Source: Arthrobacter sp. zg-Y844
Lineage (GTDB): Bacteria; Actinomycetota; Actinomycetes; Actinomycetales; Micrococcaceae
Assembly: GCF_024385465.1 (NCBI RefSeq)
Contig: NZ_JANFLS010000001.1
Coordinates: 1,302,001-1,366,000, forward strand
Length of the DNA stretch: 64,000 nucleotides
Direction: 5' to 3'
Positions within the stretch are counted from its first letter, which is position 1; each line of letters opens with the position of its first letter. A model generated the notes under the pieces. It did not search any database. It was not told the DNA's origin and saw nothing but the letters and a program-made list of their open reading frames with translations. A program made the translations under genes and the position numbers. Of the stretch, positions 24,898-33,671 are shown piece by piece.

Positions 24898-27111
24898 ATG
24901 TTCAGCAAGAGCACATCCGAACCCGACCTGCCCGTACCGGGCGCCCCGGCGCCGCAGGCCCCGGAACTGGCCGAACCGACGCAGCCGCGCGAACCGCTGC
25001 CGCCCAAGCCGGACCAGGATGGACCGGAGACCGTGACTGCCACAGGTGTGGCCACCGGGGCGCCGAAGGCCTCCACCGCGCAGAGCGGACAATTCCTCAC
25101 AACTGCCCAGGGTGCGCGGTTGCGGGACACCGATCACTCCCTGAAGGCCGGCCCCCGGGGCCCGGTGCTTCTGCAGGACCACCACCTGCGGGAAAAGATC
25201 ACCCACTTCGACCACGAGCGCATTCCCGAGCGCGTGGTCCACGCCCGCGGCGCTGCCGCCCACGGCGTGTTTACCGCCAACGGCGCGGCCGAAGGAGTCA
25301 CGCAGGCCGGTTTCCTGGCCAAGGGCGTGGAAACCCCCGTCTTTGTGCGCTTCTCCACCGTGCTCGGCTCCCGCGGTTCTGCGGACACGGTCCGGGACAC
25401 CCGCGGTTTCAGCACCAAGTTCTACACCGCCGAGGGCAACTATGACCTGGTCGGCAACAACATTCCGGTGTTCTTCATCCAGGATGCGATCAAGTTCCCC
25501 GACGTGATCCACGCCGGGAAGCCGCACCCGGACCGGGAAATTCCGCAGGCCCAGAGCGCCCACGACACCTTCTGGGACTTCGTCTCGCTGCACACCGAAG
25601 CGCAGCATCACACCATGTGGAACATGTCCGACCGCGGCATCCCGCGGTCCTACCGCACCATGGAGGGCTTCGGCGTCCACACCTTCCGCCTGATCAACGC
25701 CAAGGGCGAAACCACCCTGGTGAAGTTCCACTGGAAGCCCCGGCAGGGTGTGCACTCCCTGGTCTGGGAAGAAGCGCAGATCATCAACGGCATGGATCCG
25801 GACTTCCACCGGCGCGACCTCGCAGACGCGATTGAAGCCGGCGCGTTCCCGCAGTGGGACCTGGGCATCCAGGTCTTCCCCGACACCGAAGACGAAATGT
25901 TCGAGGGCATCGACCTGCTGGACCCGACGAAGCTCGTCCCCGAGGAACTGGCTCCCGTCCAGGTCATCGGCACCATGACGCTTAACGCGAACACCACGAA
26001 TTACTTCGCGGAAACCGAACAGGTGGCCTTCCACCCCGGACACCTGGTGCCGGGCATCGACGTCACCAATGACCCGCTGCTGCAGGGCCGGTTGTTCTCC
26101 TACATCGATACCCAGCTGACCCGGCTGGGTGGCCCGAACTTCAGCCGGATTCCCATCAACCGCCCGCATGCACCCGTCAACGACATGCTCCGGGACGGGT
26201 TCCACCAGAGTGCGGACCATTCCGGCGTGGCGCCGTATAAGCCCAACTCCCTCGACGGCGGCTGCCCGTTCATGGCCGGAGCAGACATGGGTGCCTTCAT
26301 CGACGTTCCTGTCGAGGTGCCCGCGGCCCGCAAGGTGCGCGAGAATCCGGCGACATTTGATGACCACTACAGCCAGGCGCGGATGTTCTTCCGTTCCCTG
26401 ACGCCGGTGGAGCAGGACCATGTGGTTCAGGCCTACACGTTTGAACTGGGCAAGTGCTATGAGGAGAACATCCGGCTGCGCCAGCTCCAGTCGCTTGCGA
26501 ATATCGACAAGCGCCTTGCCGAGGACGTGGCTGCCGGCCTGGGCCTGGCGGCCCCGGCTCCCGCCCTCGCCGTTGCCGACACCGCCCCCAGCCCGGCCCT
26601 CAGCCAGCTCGGCGGCTCCTGGCCGGTAGCGGGCCGGGTGGTCGGTGTTGTCGCCGATGAAACATCCGACCTGGCCTCGGTTTCCGAGGTCCTGGCAGCT
26701 GTCCATGCAGAGGGCATGGTCCCGCTGGTCATTGCACCGCACGGCGGCAAGCTGGGCGCTGAAATCACTGTCCAGCGGACCTACCTGACGGCCCGTTCCA
26801 CCGAATTCGATGCCGTGGTTGTTGCGGCCTCGGGTGCCGCGGCACCGGATGCGGTGGACAGTTTGGATGCCAAGGCGGGCAATCCCGGCGGGCACCCCTC
26901 CCTTGACCCGAGGGTCACCCTGCTCCTGACGGAAGCCTTCCGCCATGCCAAGGCCATCGGGGCCTGGGGGGACGGCGCTTCGGTCCTTTCGGCCGCCGGC
27001 ATCCCCGCTGAAACACCCGGCGTTGTTGTAGGCGGAGCCGCCGAGGTTGCCTCCGGCGTTACCGCGCTCCTGGCGAACCACCGGGTGTGGGAGCGTTTTC
27101 CTGCTGCATAG
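24898..27111 (+). CDS. katE: Large-subunit catalase (HPII type)
   Basis: The 737-residue enzyme decomposes hydrogen peroxide in the cytosol. A 60-residue Pro/Ala-rich N-terminus precedes the catalase core. The catalytic His115 is in [13 protein letters not shown], the distal Asn is in [12 protein letters not shown], and the heme-ligand Tyr is in [14 protein letters not shown]. After about residue 575 comes an extra flavodoxin-like/DJ-1-type C-terminal domain, characteristic of large-subunit catalases. Length is close to E. coli HPII (753). It is a single-gene unit with its own promoter and a strong terminator. Confidence 0.95.
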   Translation: MFSKSTSEPDLPVPGAPAPQAPELAEPTQPREPLPPKPDQDGPETVTATGVATGAPKASTAQSGQFLTTAQGARLRDTDHSLKAGPRGPVLLQDHHLREKITHFDHERIPERVVHARGAAAHGVFTANGAAEGVTQAGFLAKGVETPVFVRFSTVLGSRGSADTVRDTRGFSTKFYTAEGNYDLVGNNIPVFFIQDAIKFPDVIHAGKPHPDREIPQAQSAHDTFWDFVSLHTEAQHHTMWNMSDRGIPRSYRTMEGFGVHTFRLINAKGETTLVKFHWKPRQGVHSLVWEEAQIINGMDPDFHRRDLADAIEAGAFPQWDLGIQVFPDTEDEMFEGIDLLDPTKLVPEELAPVQVIGTMTLNANTTNYFAETEQVAFHPGHLVPGIDVTNDPLLQGRLFSYIDTQLTRLGGPNFSRIPINRPHAPVNDMLRDGFHQSADHSGVAPYKPNSLDGGCPFMAGADMGAFIDVPVEVPAARKVRENPATFDDHYSQARMFFRSLTPVEQDHVVQAYTFELGKCYEENIRLRQLQSLANIDKRLAEDVAAGLGLAAPAPALAVADTAPSPALSQLGGSWPVAGRVVGVVADETSDLASVSEVLAAVHAEGMVPLVIAPHGGKLGAEITVQRTYLTARSTEFDAVVVAASGAAAPDAVDSLDAKAGNPGGHPSLDPRVTLLLTEAFRHAKAIGAWGDGASVLSAAGIPAETPGVVVGGAAEVASGVTALLANHRVWERFPAA

Positions 27112-27143
27112 CTGATGCGGTTGCGGTGCCGAAACCGGTTAAG

Positions 27144-27179
27144 ACACGAAGGGATCCGCGGCCGCGGATCCCTTCGTGT
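27144..27179. terminator. Bidirectional terminator between katE and the permease
   Basis: A perfect 36-bp palindrome (18-bp arms, 27144-27161 with 27162-27179) centres on CCGCGG-CCGCGG and has TT on one side. It separates the convergent katE and NCS2 permease genes. Confidence 0.85.
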
Positions 27180-27205
27180 TTGGCAGTACCGGGTGGAATC
27201 GCTCC

Positions 27206-28636
27206 CTAGATCCCTGCCAGCTCCCTGATGGGACCGATGCCGAAGAACAGGGCGAATGCCGCTGCCACCACGTACATCAGGGGGTGGACCTCTCGGCCCC
27301 GGCCCTGGAAGACGCGGATGACGGTGAAGGAGATGAACCCGGCACCCAGGCCGTCAGCAATCGAGTACGTGAACGGCATCAGCGTGAAGGTGAGGAAGGA
27401 CGGCAGGGCCAGCCCGATGTCGCTCCAGTCGATCTTGCCCACCTGGGAGACCATCAGGTAGCCCACGACCACCAGGGCAGGGGCCACGGCTTCGAACGGC
27501 ACCAGATAGATCAGCGGTGTCAGGAACATGGCCACGATGAACAGCAGGCCGGTCACCACGGAGGCGAGCCCGGTGCGCGCACCTTCGCCGATGCCGGCGC
27601 CGGACTCCACGAAAATCTGGTTGGAGGAAACCCCGGCACCGCCGCCGGCCACCGCGCCTGCGGCATCCACCAGGAGGACGCGCTCCACGCGCGGGATGTT
27701 GCCGTCCTTGTCGATGCTGCCGGCCTCGGTGGCGAGGCCCACCATGGTGCCCATCGCGTCGAAGAAGATGCTGAGCAGGATCACGAAGACCAGCAGCGAG
27801 GCGGCAACTCCGCCCAGGGTCTGGAAGGACCCTACGAGGCTGACATCGCCGATCAGGGAGAGATCCGGAGCAGCCCACTGCGGCATGCTCGGGGTCACCA
27901 GCGACCAGCCGGTAGCCACACCGGCACCCTGGCTGCCCGGCTCGGCCAGCCATTCGACAATCACGGCGAAAGCGGTCGAGGCGACGATGCCGATGAGGAT
28001 TGCGCCCCGGACCTTGCGGGACATCAGCACAATGGTCAGCAGCAGGCCGAAGACGAACACCAGCGTGGGCCACCCCAGCAACTGGCCGCCGTTGCCCAGG
28101 CCCAGCGGAACAGTAGTGCCGGCCTCATCCGGATTGCGCCGGACAAAGCCCGCGTTGACCAGGCCGACCAGCGCTACGAACAGGCCGATGCCGACCACGA
28201 TCGCTGTTTTCAGGCTGGGCGGAACTGCACGGAAAACGGCGGTACGGAATCCGGTGAGCACCAGGATCACCATCGCCAGGCCCGCGATGACTACCAGGCC
28301 CATCACATCAGGCCAGGTCAATCCGTCATTGGAGGCAACCGTCACGGCTACGAAGGCGTTGACGCCCAATCCCGTGGCGATCGCGAACGGGTGCTTGGCC
28401 CAGATGCCCATAATCAGGGTCAGGATGCCTGCCACCAGGGCAGTGCCCGCGGCAATTGCAGGGCCGGGCATGGTGTTGCCCATCGAGTCCTCGCCGCCGA
28501 GAATCAGCGGGTTAAGGACCACGATGTAGCTCATGGCGAAAAACGTGGCCAAGCCGCCGCGTATTTCGGCTGATACGGAGGAACCGCGTTTGGTGATTTC
28601 GAAGTAACGGTCCAGCTTTGAACCTTGTTTGAGCAT
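27206..28636 (-). CDS. NCS2 family purine-type permease (AzgA-like)
   Basis: The 476-residue membrane protein has 12-14 hydrophobic helices. Its N-terminus GSKLDRYFEITKRGSSVSAE is typical of AzgA-like guanine/hypoxanthine or adenine permeases. Family motifs include GLATFFAMSYIVVLNP and GVNAFVAVTVASN near the N-terminus and SSNQIFVESGAGIGEGARTG near the middle. The ATG at 28636 has AGAGGA upstream and fits the family start; a start at 28687 would add 17 unlikely residues. The precise base transported is not certain. Confidence 0.88.
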   Translation of the reverse strand: MLKQGSKLDRYFEITKRGSSVSAEIRGGLATFFAMSYIVVLNPLILGGEDSMGNTMPGPAIAAGTALVAGILTLIMGIWAKHPFAIATGLGVNAFVAVTVASNDGLTWPDVMGLVVIAGLAMVILVLTGFRTAVFRAVPPSLKTAIVVGIGLFVALVGLVNAGFVRRNPDEAGTTVPLGLGNGGQLLGWPTLVFVFGLLLTIVLMSRKVRGAILIGIVASTAFAVIVEWLAEPGSQGAGVATGWSLVTPSMPQWAAPDLSLIGDVSLVGSFQTLGGVAASLLVFVILLSIFFDAMGTMVGLATEAGSIDKDGNIPRVERVLLVDAAGAVAGGGAGVSSNQIFVESGAGIGEGARTGLASVVTGLLFIVAMFLTPLIYLVPFEAVAPALVVVGYLMVSQVGKIDWSDIGLALPSFLTFTLMPFTYSIADGLGAGFISFTVIRVFQGRGREVHPLMYVVAAAFALFFGIGPIRELAGI

Positions 28637-28734
28637 GACGCGTCCTCTGAACTGACCAGTGGTGGGGATGGTGAGGGAATCCAGCATTTAGATCTTATCG
28701 CGGGCACGCGGCAGTGCCGTGAAGAACTGGCGGT

Positions 28735-28740
28735 TAGGCT
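28735..28740 (+). promoter_or_regulatory. -10 box TAGGCT of a leaderless transcript
   Basis: TAGGCT ends 6 nt before the GTG start at 28747, with no ribosome site between. It supports the long signal-peptide form of the CopC-domain protein. Confidence 0.5.
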
Positions 28741-28746
28741 GAAACG

Positions 28747-29352
28747 GTGACGAACCTTGTGCGCAATTACCTTTCCAAGTCCGGTTTCGCCGCTGTGGCT
28801 GCTGCCTTCCTGCTGGCCCTCTGCGCGGGGCTGCTTCTCTCCGCCCCGCCTGCTGCTGCCCACGATGAACTCACGGGCAGCACTCCGGGCAACGGTGCAG
28901 TGGTGGACACGGCTCCGGAGTCCGTGGAGCTGACCTTCTCAAACGTTCCGGCGGCCATCGGCTCCGAGGTGCGGGTTTTGGATGAGGAAGGAACGGACTG
29001 GGCCCAGGGCCAGGTGCGGATCCTGGACAACACCGCCACCCAGCCGCTCCGCCCCGGAGCGCCCGCCGGAAGCTACACGGTTCAGTGGCGCGTGGTGTCC
29101 TCGGATGCCCACCCGATCGAGGGGACATTCGGGTTTACGGTGGCGGGCAGTGGCGGCACCGGAACCGCCACCGGCACCGCCGCTCCGTCTACTGCTGCGC
29201 CCCTGCCGCCCGCAGCGACCCAAAGCCCGGTGCTGAACCAGTCCGCCGATGCCGGATCCCCGTGGACGGTGGTCGTACCGGCAGCGGTGGTGCTTCTCGC
29301 CGTGGCAGTGCTGATTGCCCTGGTTGTGCGCCGGCGGCTGCGCGAGGACTAA
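28747..29352 (+). CDS. CopC-domain copper-resistance-type exported protein
   Basis: The 201-residue protein starts with a signal peptide (hydrophobic core AAAFLLALCAGLLLSA) cleaved before HDELTGSTPGNGAVV, which leaves His at the mature N-terminus, as needed for copper binding by CopC. The domain ends with VVSSDAHPIEGTFGFTV, which holds the second His. A Thr/Pro/Ala-rich stalk and a C-terminal helix with RRRLRED anchor it in the membrane facing outward. No CopD gene is next to it. The start codon is GTG. Confidence 0.88.
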   Translation: MTNLVRNYLSKSGFAAVAAAFLLALCAGLLLSAPPAAAHDELTGSTPGNGAVVDTAPESVELTFSNVPAAIGSEVRVLDEEGTDWAQGQVRILDNTATQPLRPGAPAGSYTVQWRVVSSDAHPIEGTFGFTVAGSGGTGTATGTAAPSTAAPLPPAATQSPVLNQSADAGSPWTVVVPAAVVLLAVAVLIALVVRRRLRED

Positions 29353-29355
29353 CGC

Positions 29356-30060
29356 TCACCCCTGGGCAGGGCCTTGCGGGGCAGGTGACCCTGCGTCCGC
29401 AATGGCCTCGCCTGCCGCCTTGGCTTGGCGCATGAGCCCGCGGAGGGACGGCAGCAGGTTCTCGCCCACGCCGACGAGGTACACGCCGATTCCCCGCAAC
29501 GCCTCCACTGCTTCCGGTCCGGCGGTCACGCCCAGCGCCCGGGCCAGCTTCCGCAGGTCCGATCTGGAGCAACTGGTGAGCACCACGTAGTCGGCCAGGA
29601 GCAGGTTGCTGCCGGTGCGGATGGCCCATTTGCCGGGGGCAGCCGCCGGCGAGGGAAGCAGGCCGGCGGAAGCAGCCAAGGTCATTTCCTGCGCTGCGGA
29701 ATCCTCCCGGACGTCCAGCCGGTGGCTGGCAGCATAGGCGTGCAGCACGCGCAGCAGTTCCAACCGTTCCGGGAAGACCTCCGGCTCTGACGCTGCCTCC
29801 CTGATGGTGGCAGCAGCCGGCGCCGGTCCGTGGACCACTATCGAGTCCACCCCCTGCCGGCATAGTTCGGTGGCCACCGCCAACCCGCTGAGTCCGCAGC
29901 CGATCACCACGGCCTCGGTTAGCTCCGTTGCCGTTTCCTCGTGCGCTGTTTCCTTCTGCCCAGCGGAACCGGTTTGCGCGTTCGGGAAAGAATCCACGCA
30001 GTCGTTCCTTCCGACGGTTTTGGAACCTCCCCACAGGCTGCGGTCCTGAGGCGGAACCAT
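29356..30060 (-). CDS. Reduced FAD/NAD-binding Rossmann-type protein
   Basis: The 234-residue product contains a dinucleotide-binding motif VVIGCGLSGLAVATEL (about residues 50-65) followed by an acidic-type strand end. It is far shorter than flavin oxidoreductases and lacks recognisable substrate and second-nucleotide domains. A later segment, VYLVGVGENLLPSLRGLMRQAKAAGEAIADAG, resembles the C-terminal FAD-contacting motif of such enzymes. It therefore looks like a natural internal reduction rather than a simple truncation. The first 45 residues are low-complexity, so a start inside this region is possible. Confidence 0.6.
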   Translation of the reverse strand: MVPPQDRSLWGGSKTVGRNDCVDSFPNAQTGSAGQKETAHEETATELTEAVVIGCGLSGLAVATELCRQGVDSIVVHGPAPAAATIREAASEPEVFPERLELLRVLHAYAASHRLDVREDSAAQEMTLAASAGLLPSPAAAPGKWAIRTGSNLLLADYVVLTSCSRSDLRKLARALGVTAGPEAVEALRGIGVYLVGVGENLLPSLRGLMRQAKAAGEAIADAGSPAPQGPAQG

Positions 30061-30167
30061 ATAGGCACTTGCCCGGCTGCGGTAGCGTAGCCCGCTGCCC
30101 GGCGCGGTACGCTACTGCCAAGGACAGCCGGAGGATGACGCCGGTTGGGGACCAGAGGGAGCGGCAT

Positions 30168-31172
30168 ATGACTGATTCGACCTGGGGCGCAGGGGCCGGT
30201 GCCGACGGGCCTGCGGGCATCGTCGTCGGTGTGGATGGATCCGACCAGAGTATCTGCGCATTGTTCTGGGCTGCCCGGGAGGCGCGGCGGCGGGAGTGTC
30301 CGCTGCACGTCGTGACGGCGTACACCGTGCCCATTTTCGCCGCTTCCTCCATGGACGCCGGCTACACCACTGTTGATGACGCAATGATCCGCGACGGCGC
30401 CCGGCAGGTGCTGGACGAGGCCGTGGAGCGGATCAGCCACTACGGGGTGGAAGTGATCCCGCGGGTGGAGACCGGAGATGCGGCCGCCGTCCTGCTGGAG
30501 CTCTCCGAAGACGCGGACCTCATGGTGGTGGGATCACGCGGCCGCGGCGGTTTTGTCGGGCGCCTGCTGGGTTCGGTCTCCAGCGCCCTCCCGGCACACG
30601 CGAAGTGCCCCACGGTCGTGGTGCCGCTGCGGACCGCCGGGCGGCTTCCCGACTCGGGAGTGCGGCCGCCGGCCAACTCGCCGGATCCGGACGCCGTGCA
30701 CCGCGCCGTCGTCGTCGGCGTGGACGGTTCGGAACAGGGCCGTGCAGCATCACTGGTTGCGGCCGAACAGGCGCAGAGCATGGGGCTGCCCCTGCGTATT
30801 CTGTGCGCGTTGCCGCCGTTCACCGGCTCGCTGGCCTGGGTGCCTGCCCCGCTGGACATCGAGGCGCTGCATGCGGAGCTGCATGAACAGCTCGACGCCG
30901 GCCGGGACTGGCTGCAGAGCCACTTCCCCGGACTGGAAATGACCGTTGAGCTGGTGGACGGGGCCCCGGGCGAGATCCTGATTGAACGCACCGCAAAGGT
31001 CGAGCTCCTGGTGCTGGGCACCCGCGGCCGCGGCGGCTTTGCCGGCATGCTGATGGGGTCCACCAGCCAGAGCGTGCTGCACCACGCAAAGGGGCCGCTG
31101 ATGGTGGTGCCGGACCATGACGATCCCCGGCTGCTGGACCGGCCGAACTTCGGCCCCATGATCGCCGAGTAA
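30168..31172 (+). CDS. Tandem universal stress protein
   Basis: The 334-residue cytosolic protein contains two USP domains (about residues 15-150 and 175-320). Each starts with an IVVGVDGSDQS-type strand and ends with an ATP-binding loop, GSRGRGGFVGRLLGSVS in the first and GTRGRGGFAGMLMGSTS in the second, followed by HAKCP/HAKGP. Both loops keep the G-2X-G-9X-G pattern, so ATP binding is expected at both. The ATG at 30168 has an AGAGGGA ribosome site. It is divergent from the Rossmann-type protein. Confidence 0.92.
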   Translation: MTDSTWGAGAGADGPAGIVVGVDGSDQSICALFWAAREARRRECPLHVVTAYTVPIFAASSMDAGYTTVDDAMIRDGARQVLDEAVERISHYGVEVIPRVETGDAAAVLLELSEDADLMVVGSRGRGGFVGRLLGSVSSALPAHAKCPTVVVPLRTAGRLPDSGVRPPANSPDPDAVHRAVVVGVDGSEQGRAASLVAAEQAQSMGLPLRILCALPPFTGSLAWVPAPLDIEALHAELHEQLDAGRDWLQSHFPGLEMTVELVDGAPGEILIERTAKVELLVLGTRGRGGFAGMLMGSTSQSVLHHAKGPLMVVPDHDDPRLLDRPNFGPMIAE

Positions 31173-31186
31173 CCGGCCGCACGCGG

Positions 31187-32116
31187 TCAGGCGTGCTGCT
31201 GGCCTTCGTGCACGGCGTGGCTGGCCGGCTCCAGCTGGAAGGTGCAGTGCTCTGTGTCGAAGTGGCTGCTCAGGCATCTGGTCAGCCGGTCCAGGATGGT
31301 GTCCAGGCCGTCCGGAGTGAGGTGTTCCTCCTCCAGCACCACGTGTGCGGAGAACACCGGAACCCCGGAGGTGATGGTCCAGATGTGGATGTCGTGCGCG
31401 TCCGACACCCCGTCCACCGACACAATGTGGTCGCGGATCATGCCCACGTCCACGCCCTGCGGGGTGGCTTCCAGGAGCACGTCGATCACTTCCCGCAGCA
31501 GCGACCAGGCCCGCGGGGCAATCATCAGGGCAATCAGGATGGAGGCCCAGGTATCCGCCTGCTGATAGCCGGTGGTCATGATGACGACGGCGGACACCAC
31601 CACGGCGGCCGAGCCCAGCAGGTCCCCCAGCACCTCCAGGTAGGCGCCGCGCACATTCAGGGATTCCTTGCGGCCGGCGTGCAGCACCAGCAGGGAAATG
31701 AGGTTCGCCAGGCCGCCCACGACGGCGAAGGGCAGCATCAGCCCGGTGTCGACGTCGGTCTCGCTGCCGAGGCGGCGGACCGCCTCGACGAAGATCACTA
31801 CGGCAATCACAATCAGCAGCACGGCATTGGCCAGGGCGGCCAGTACTTCGGCCCGCTGGTAGCCGTAGGTCCGCCGCGACGTGGCCGGGCGGGCGGCAAT
31901 CCACGCCGCGAACAACGCAATGGAAACCCCGGCCGCGTCGGAGAGCATGTGGCCGGCGTCGGCAAGCAGGGCCAGGGATCCGGAAAGCAGGGCACCGGCA
32001 ACCTGGATCAGGACCACCGAGATGGTGATGAGGAAAACGATCAGGAGGCGCCGCCGGTGCTTTCCGGTAGCGGTGACTGTGCCCAGCCCGTGGCTGTGCC
32101 CGTGATGTTCACTCAT
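31187..32116 (-). CDS. Cation diffusion facilitator metal exporter
   Basis: The 309-residue protein has six membrane helices between a His-rich N-terminus (HHGHSHG) and a cytosolic C-terminal domain. Helix 2 has HMLSD, but the helix 5 metal site reads EVLGD rather than HXXXD, a change that may alter metal preference. Family members export Zn, Co, Cd or Mn using the proton gradient. The C-terminus keeps DAHDIHIWTITSG. The start is probably leaderless. Its -10 box overlaps the stop codon of the upstream zincin gene on the same strand. Confidence 0.9.
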   Translation of the reverse strand: MSEHHGHSHGLGTVTATGKHRRRLLIVFLITISVVLIQVAGALLSGSLALLADAGHMLSDAAGVSIALFAAWIAARPATSRRTYGYQRAEVLAALANAVLLIVIAVVIFVEAVRRLGSETDVDTGLMLPFAVVGGLANLISLLVLHAGRKESLNVRGAYLEVLGDLLGSAAVVVSAVVIMTTGYQQADTWASILIALMIAPRAWSLLREVIDVLLEATPQGVDVGMIRDHIVSVDGVSDAHDIHIWTITSGVPVFSAHVVLEEEHLTPDGLDTILDRLTRCLSSHFDTEHCTFQLEPASHAVHEGQQHA

Positions 32117-32122
32117 GGTTAA

Positions 32123-32128
32123 AGGCTA
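32123..32128 (-). promoter_or_regulatory. -10 box TAGCCT for the CDF gene
   Basis: Read on the minus strand, TAGCCT ends 6 nt before the ATG at 32116. The first three bases are also the TAG stop of the upstream zincin gene. Confidence 0.45.
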
Positions 32129-32497
32129 GCCCCAGCCCAGTTCGTGCAGCCGTTCGTCGTTGATGCCGAAGTGATGGGCCACCTCATGGATGACCGTGAT
32201 GCGGACCTCGTCCACCACTTCCTCCCGGCTGTCGCACATCCGCAGCAAGGGTCCGCGGAACACCACAATCCGGTCCGGCAGGGAACCCGCATCCCACCAG
32301 GAATCCCGCTCGGTCAGCGGGGTCCCTTCATAGACCCCCAGCAGTTCCGTGTCCGGATCTTCGTGCGGACCCGGCTCATACTCGTCCTCGATGAAGACCG
32401 CCACGTTGTTCATGGCGCGGGACAGGTCCGCCGGAATGGAGTCGAGGGCTGCTTCCACACAGGCGTCGAACTCGTCCGGGTTCATCTCGATTGGCAC
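32126..32497 (-). CDS. Zincin-like metallopeptidase family protein
   Basis: The 123-residue protein belongs to the small zincin-fold family (possibly DUF1025/MMP-like). It has the zinc motif HEVAHHFGIND near the C-terminus (about residues 104-114), with the second metal-side residue expected in the final region. N-terminal segments VAVFIEDEYE and PDRIVVFRGPLLR are typical. Peptidase activity has not been shown for most members. It starts at GTG, with a -10 box 6 nt upstream, and is followed directly by the CDF gene. Confidence 0.85.
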   Translation of the reverse strand: MPIEMNPDEFDACVEAALDSIPADLSRAMNNVAVFIEDEYEPGPHEDPDTELLGVYEGTPLTERDSWWDAGSLPDRIVVFRGPLLRMCDSREEVVDEVRITVIHEVAHHFGINDERLHELGWG

Positions 32498-32503
32498 CCC
32501 TCC

Positions 32504-32509
32504 ACTGTA
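32504..32509 (-). promoter_or_regulatory. -10 box TACAGT for the zincin gene
   Basis: On the minus strand, TACAGT ends 6 nt before the GTG at 32497. GGAGGG fills the gap but touches the start codon, so a leaderless start fits better than a ribosome site. Confidence 0.45.
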
Positions 32510-32630
32510 GTGGCGCAGGCCTCACCGGAACCGTTTTGGATATTCCGGAAATAAGCCCTATAGTTTTAGAGTCCACAACGGAGCGAAACGACTGGTTCAC
32601 CAGCCGCTTCATTCCATGTGTGTTCTGTTG

Positions 32631-32703
32631 GCCCCCATCGTCTAGCGGCCTAGGACACCGCCCTTTCACGGCGGCGGCACGGGTTCGAATCCCGTTGGGG
32701 GTA
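32631..32703 (+). tRNA. tRNA-Glu (TTC)
   Basis: A complete cloverleaf is visible: acceptor GCCCCCA pairs with TGGGGGT (one G-T), the anticodon stem CCGCC/GGCGG holds loop CTTTCAC with anticodon TTC at 32665-32667, and the T arm is GGGTTCGAATCCC. CCA is not encoded. It is the first of three consecutive tRNA genes. Confidence 0.95.
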
Positions 32704-32762
32704 CTCAGGAGTGGTAAATGAGCCGGCGAGAATCTGGTAGAGTTTACACTCGTGAAATGCAA

Positions 32763-32836
32763 GGCCCTGTAGCGCAGCTGGTTAGCGCGCCGCCCTGTCA
32801 CGGCGGAGGTCGCGGGTTCAAGTCCCGTCAGGGTCG
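32763..32836 (+). tRNA. tRNA-Asp (GTC)
   Basis: The cloverleaf has acceptor GGCCCTG paired with CAGGGTC, anticodon stem CCGCC/GGCGG with loop CTGTCAC (anticodon GTC, 32797-32799), and a T arm GGGTTCAAGTCCC. CCA is not encoded. It lies 59 bp after tRNA-Glu. Confidence 0.95.
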
Positions 32837-32892
32837 CTCAGATTTTCTGAAGCGATTTGGAAGATCTCGGTGATCATCGGTTGATGATGCCA

Positions 32893-32968
32893 GGCTCTGT
32901 AGCTCAGTTGGTAGAGCGTTCGACTGAAAATCGAAAGGTCACCGGATCGACGCCGGTCGGAGCCACCA
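32893..32968 (+). tRNA. tRNA-Phe (GAA)
   Basis: Acceptor GGCTCTG pairs with CGGAGCC, and the anticodon stem TTCGA/TCGAA holds loop CTGAAAA (anticodon GAA). CCA is encoded at the 3' end (32966-32968). The T loop reads ATCGACG instead of the usual TTCGANN, so position 54 is A rather than T, which is unusual. Confidence 0.93.
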
Positions 32969-32971
32969 GCT

Positions 32972-33018
32972 AAAACCCCGTAGCTGTCTCGCAGGAGACA
33001 GGACGGGGTTTTTCTTTT
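32972..33018 (+). terminator. Terminator of the tRNA cluster
   Basis: Outer arms AAAACCCCGT (32972-32981) and ACGGGGTTTT, with an inner CTGTCT/AGACAG stem, form a hairpin followed by a T-rich run (TTTTTCTTTTT). Confidence 0.88.
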
Positions 33019-33100
33019 TGCCCCGCGGAGGCGGCCCTCCGGCCCCCCGGCGCGGATCAGCGGCTGCTGCTGCGCCCTGCAAAACGTCCCGCTCCCGGGA

Positions 33101-33106
33101 TACGCT
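33101..33106 (+). promoter_or_regulatory. -10 box TACGCT of the Asp23/Gls24 operon
   Basis: TACGCT ends 6 nt before the ATG at 33113, which implies a leaderless first gene in the five-gene operon. Confidence 0.5.
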
Positions 33107-33112
33107 GATCCC

Positions 33113-33607
33113 ATGGATGAGCCCCGGAACACATCAGCGAACGCTCCCGTCACTGCGGCACCAACCGCCCCCGCACCGGCAGGCCCGGCGCACGCCGTAA
33201 CGGGCACCGGCGATGCCGCCGTGATCGGCGGCCGGAACTCCATCAGCGAGCAGGCGGTGGCCAAGGTTGCCGCAATTGCCGCCCGGGCGGTTCCCGGCGT
33301 CTTCGCCCTCGGCAACAGTTCGGGGCGGGCGCTCGGTGCGGTGCGCGACGCCGTCGGCGGCTCAAACGCCACCTCCGGTGTGCACGTGGAGGTCGGCGAA
33401 CGCGAAGTCGCCGTCGATATCAGTTTGACCGCCGTCTACGGCAATGCCCTGACGGTAGTTGCGAACAATGTCCGTGCCGCGGTCTACGGTGCCGTGGAAA
33501 AACTCGTGGGCCTTCGCGTGGTGGAGGTTAACGTGGAAATTTCGGACGTGCAGCTTCCCACCGAGCCAACCGGTTCCGCACAGGTCGGCGGCGCGAAAGC
33601 GGTATAG
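33113..33607 (+). CDS. Asp23/Gls24 family envelope stress protein
   Basis: The 164-residue protein has a Pro/Ala-rich N-terminal 45 residues and then a complete Asp23/Gls24 domain: NSISEQAVAKVAAIAARAVPGV, VDISLTAVYGN, VVANNVRAAVYGAVEKLVGL and VVEVNVEISDVQLP. Family members in Firmicutes attach to the membrane through an AmaP-like anchor and respond to alkaline or envelope stress. In the same operon are a DUF2273-like protein, a second Gls24-like protein and two membrane proteins, so this is the main soluble component. Confidence 0.92.
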   Translation: MDEPRNTSANAPVTAAPTAPAPAGPAHAVTGTGDAAVIGGRNSISEQAVAKVAAIAARAVPGVFALGNSSGRALGAVRDAVGGSNATSGVHVEVGEREVAVDISLTAVYGNALTVVANNVRAAVYGAVEKLVGLRVVEVNVEISDVQLPTEPTGSAQVGGAKAV

Positions 33608-33671
33608 GCTTCAAAGCACGTTCCTCGCAGGACGCACCGGGTTATGTGGAGCAGGTATTAAGGCAGGGGAA

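Noticed and set aside
24832-27081. A 749-codon minus-strand frame opposite katE
   Set aside because: It is a shadow of the catalase gene, with no motif or ribosome site.
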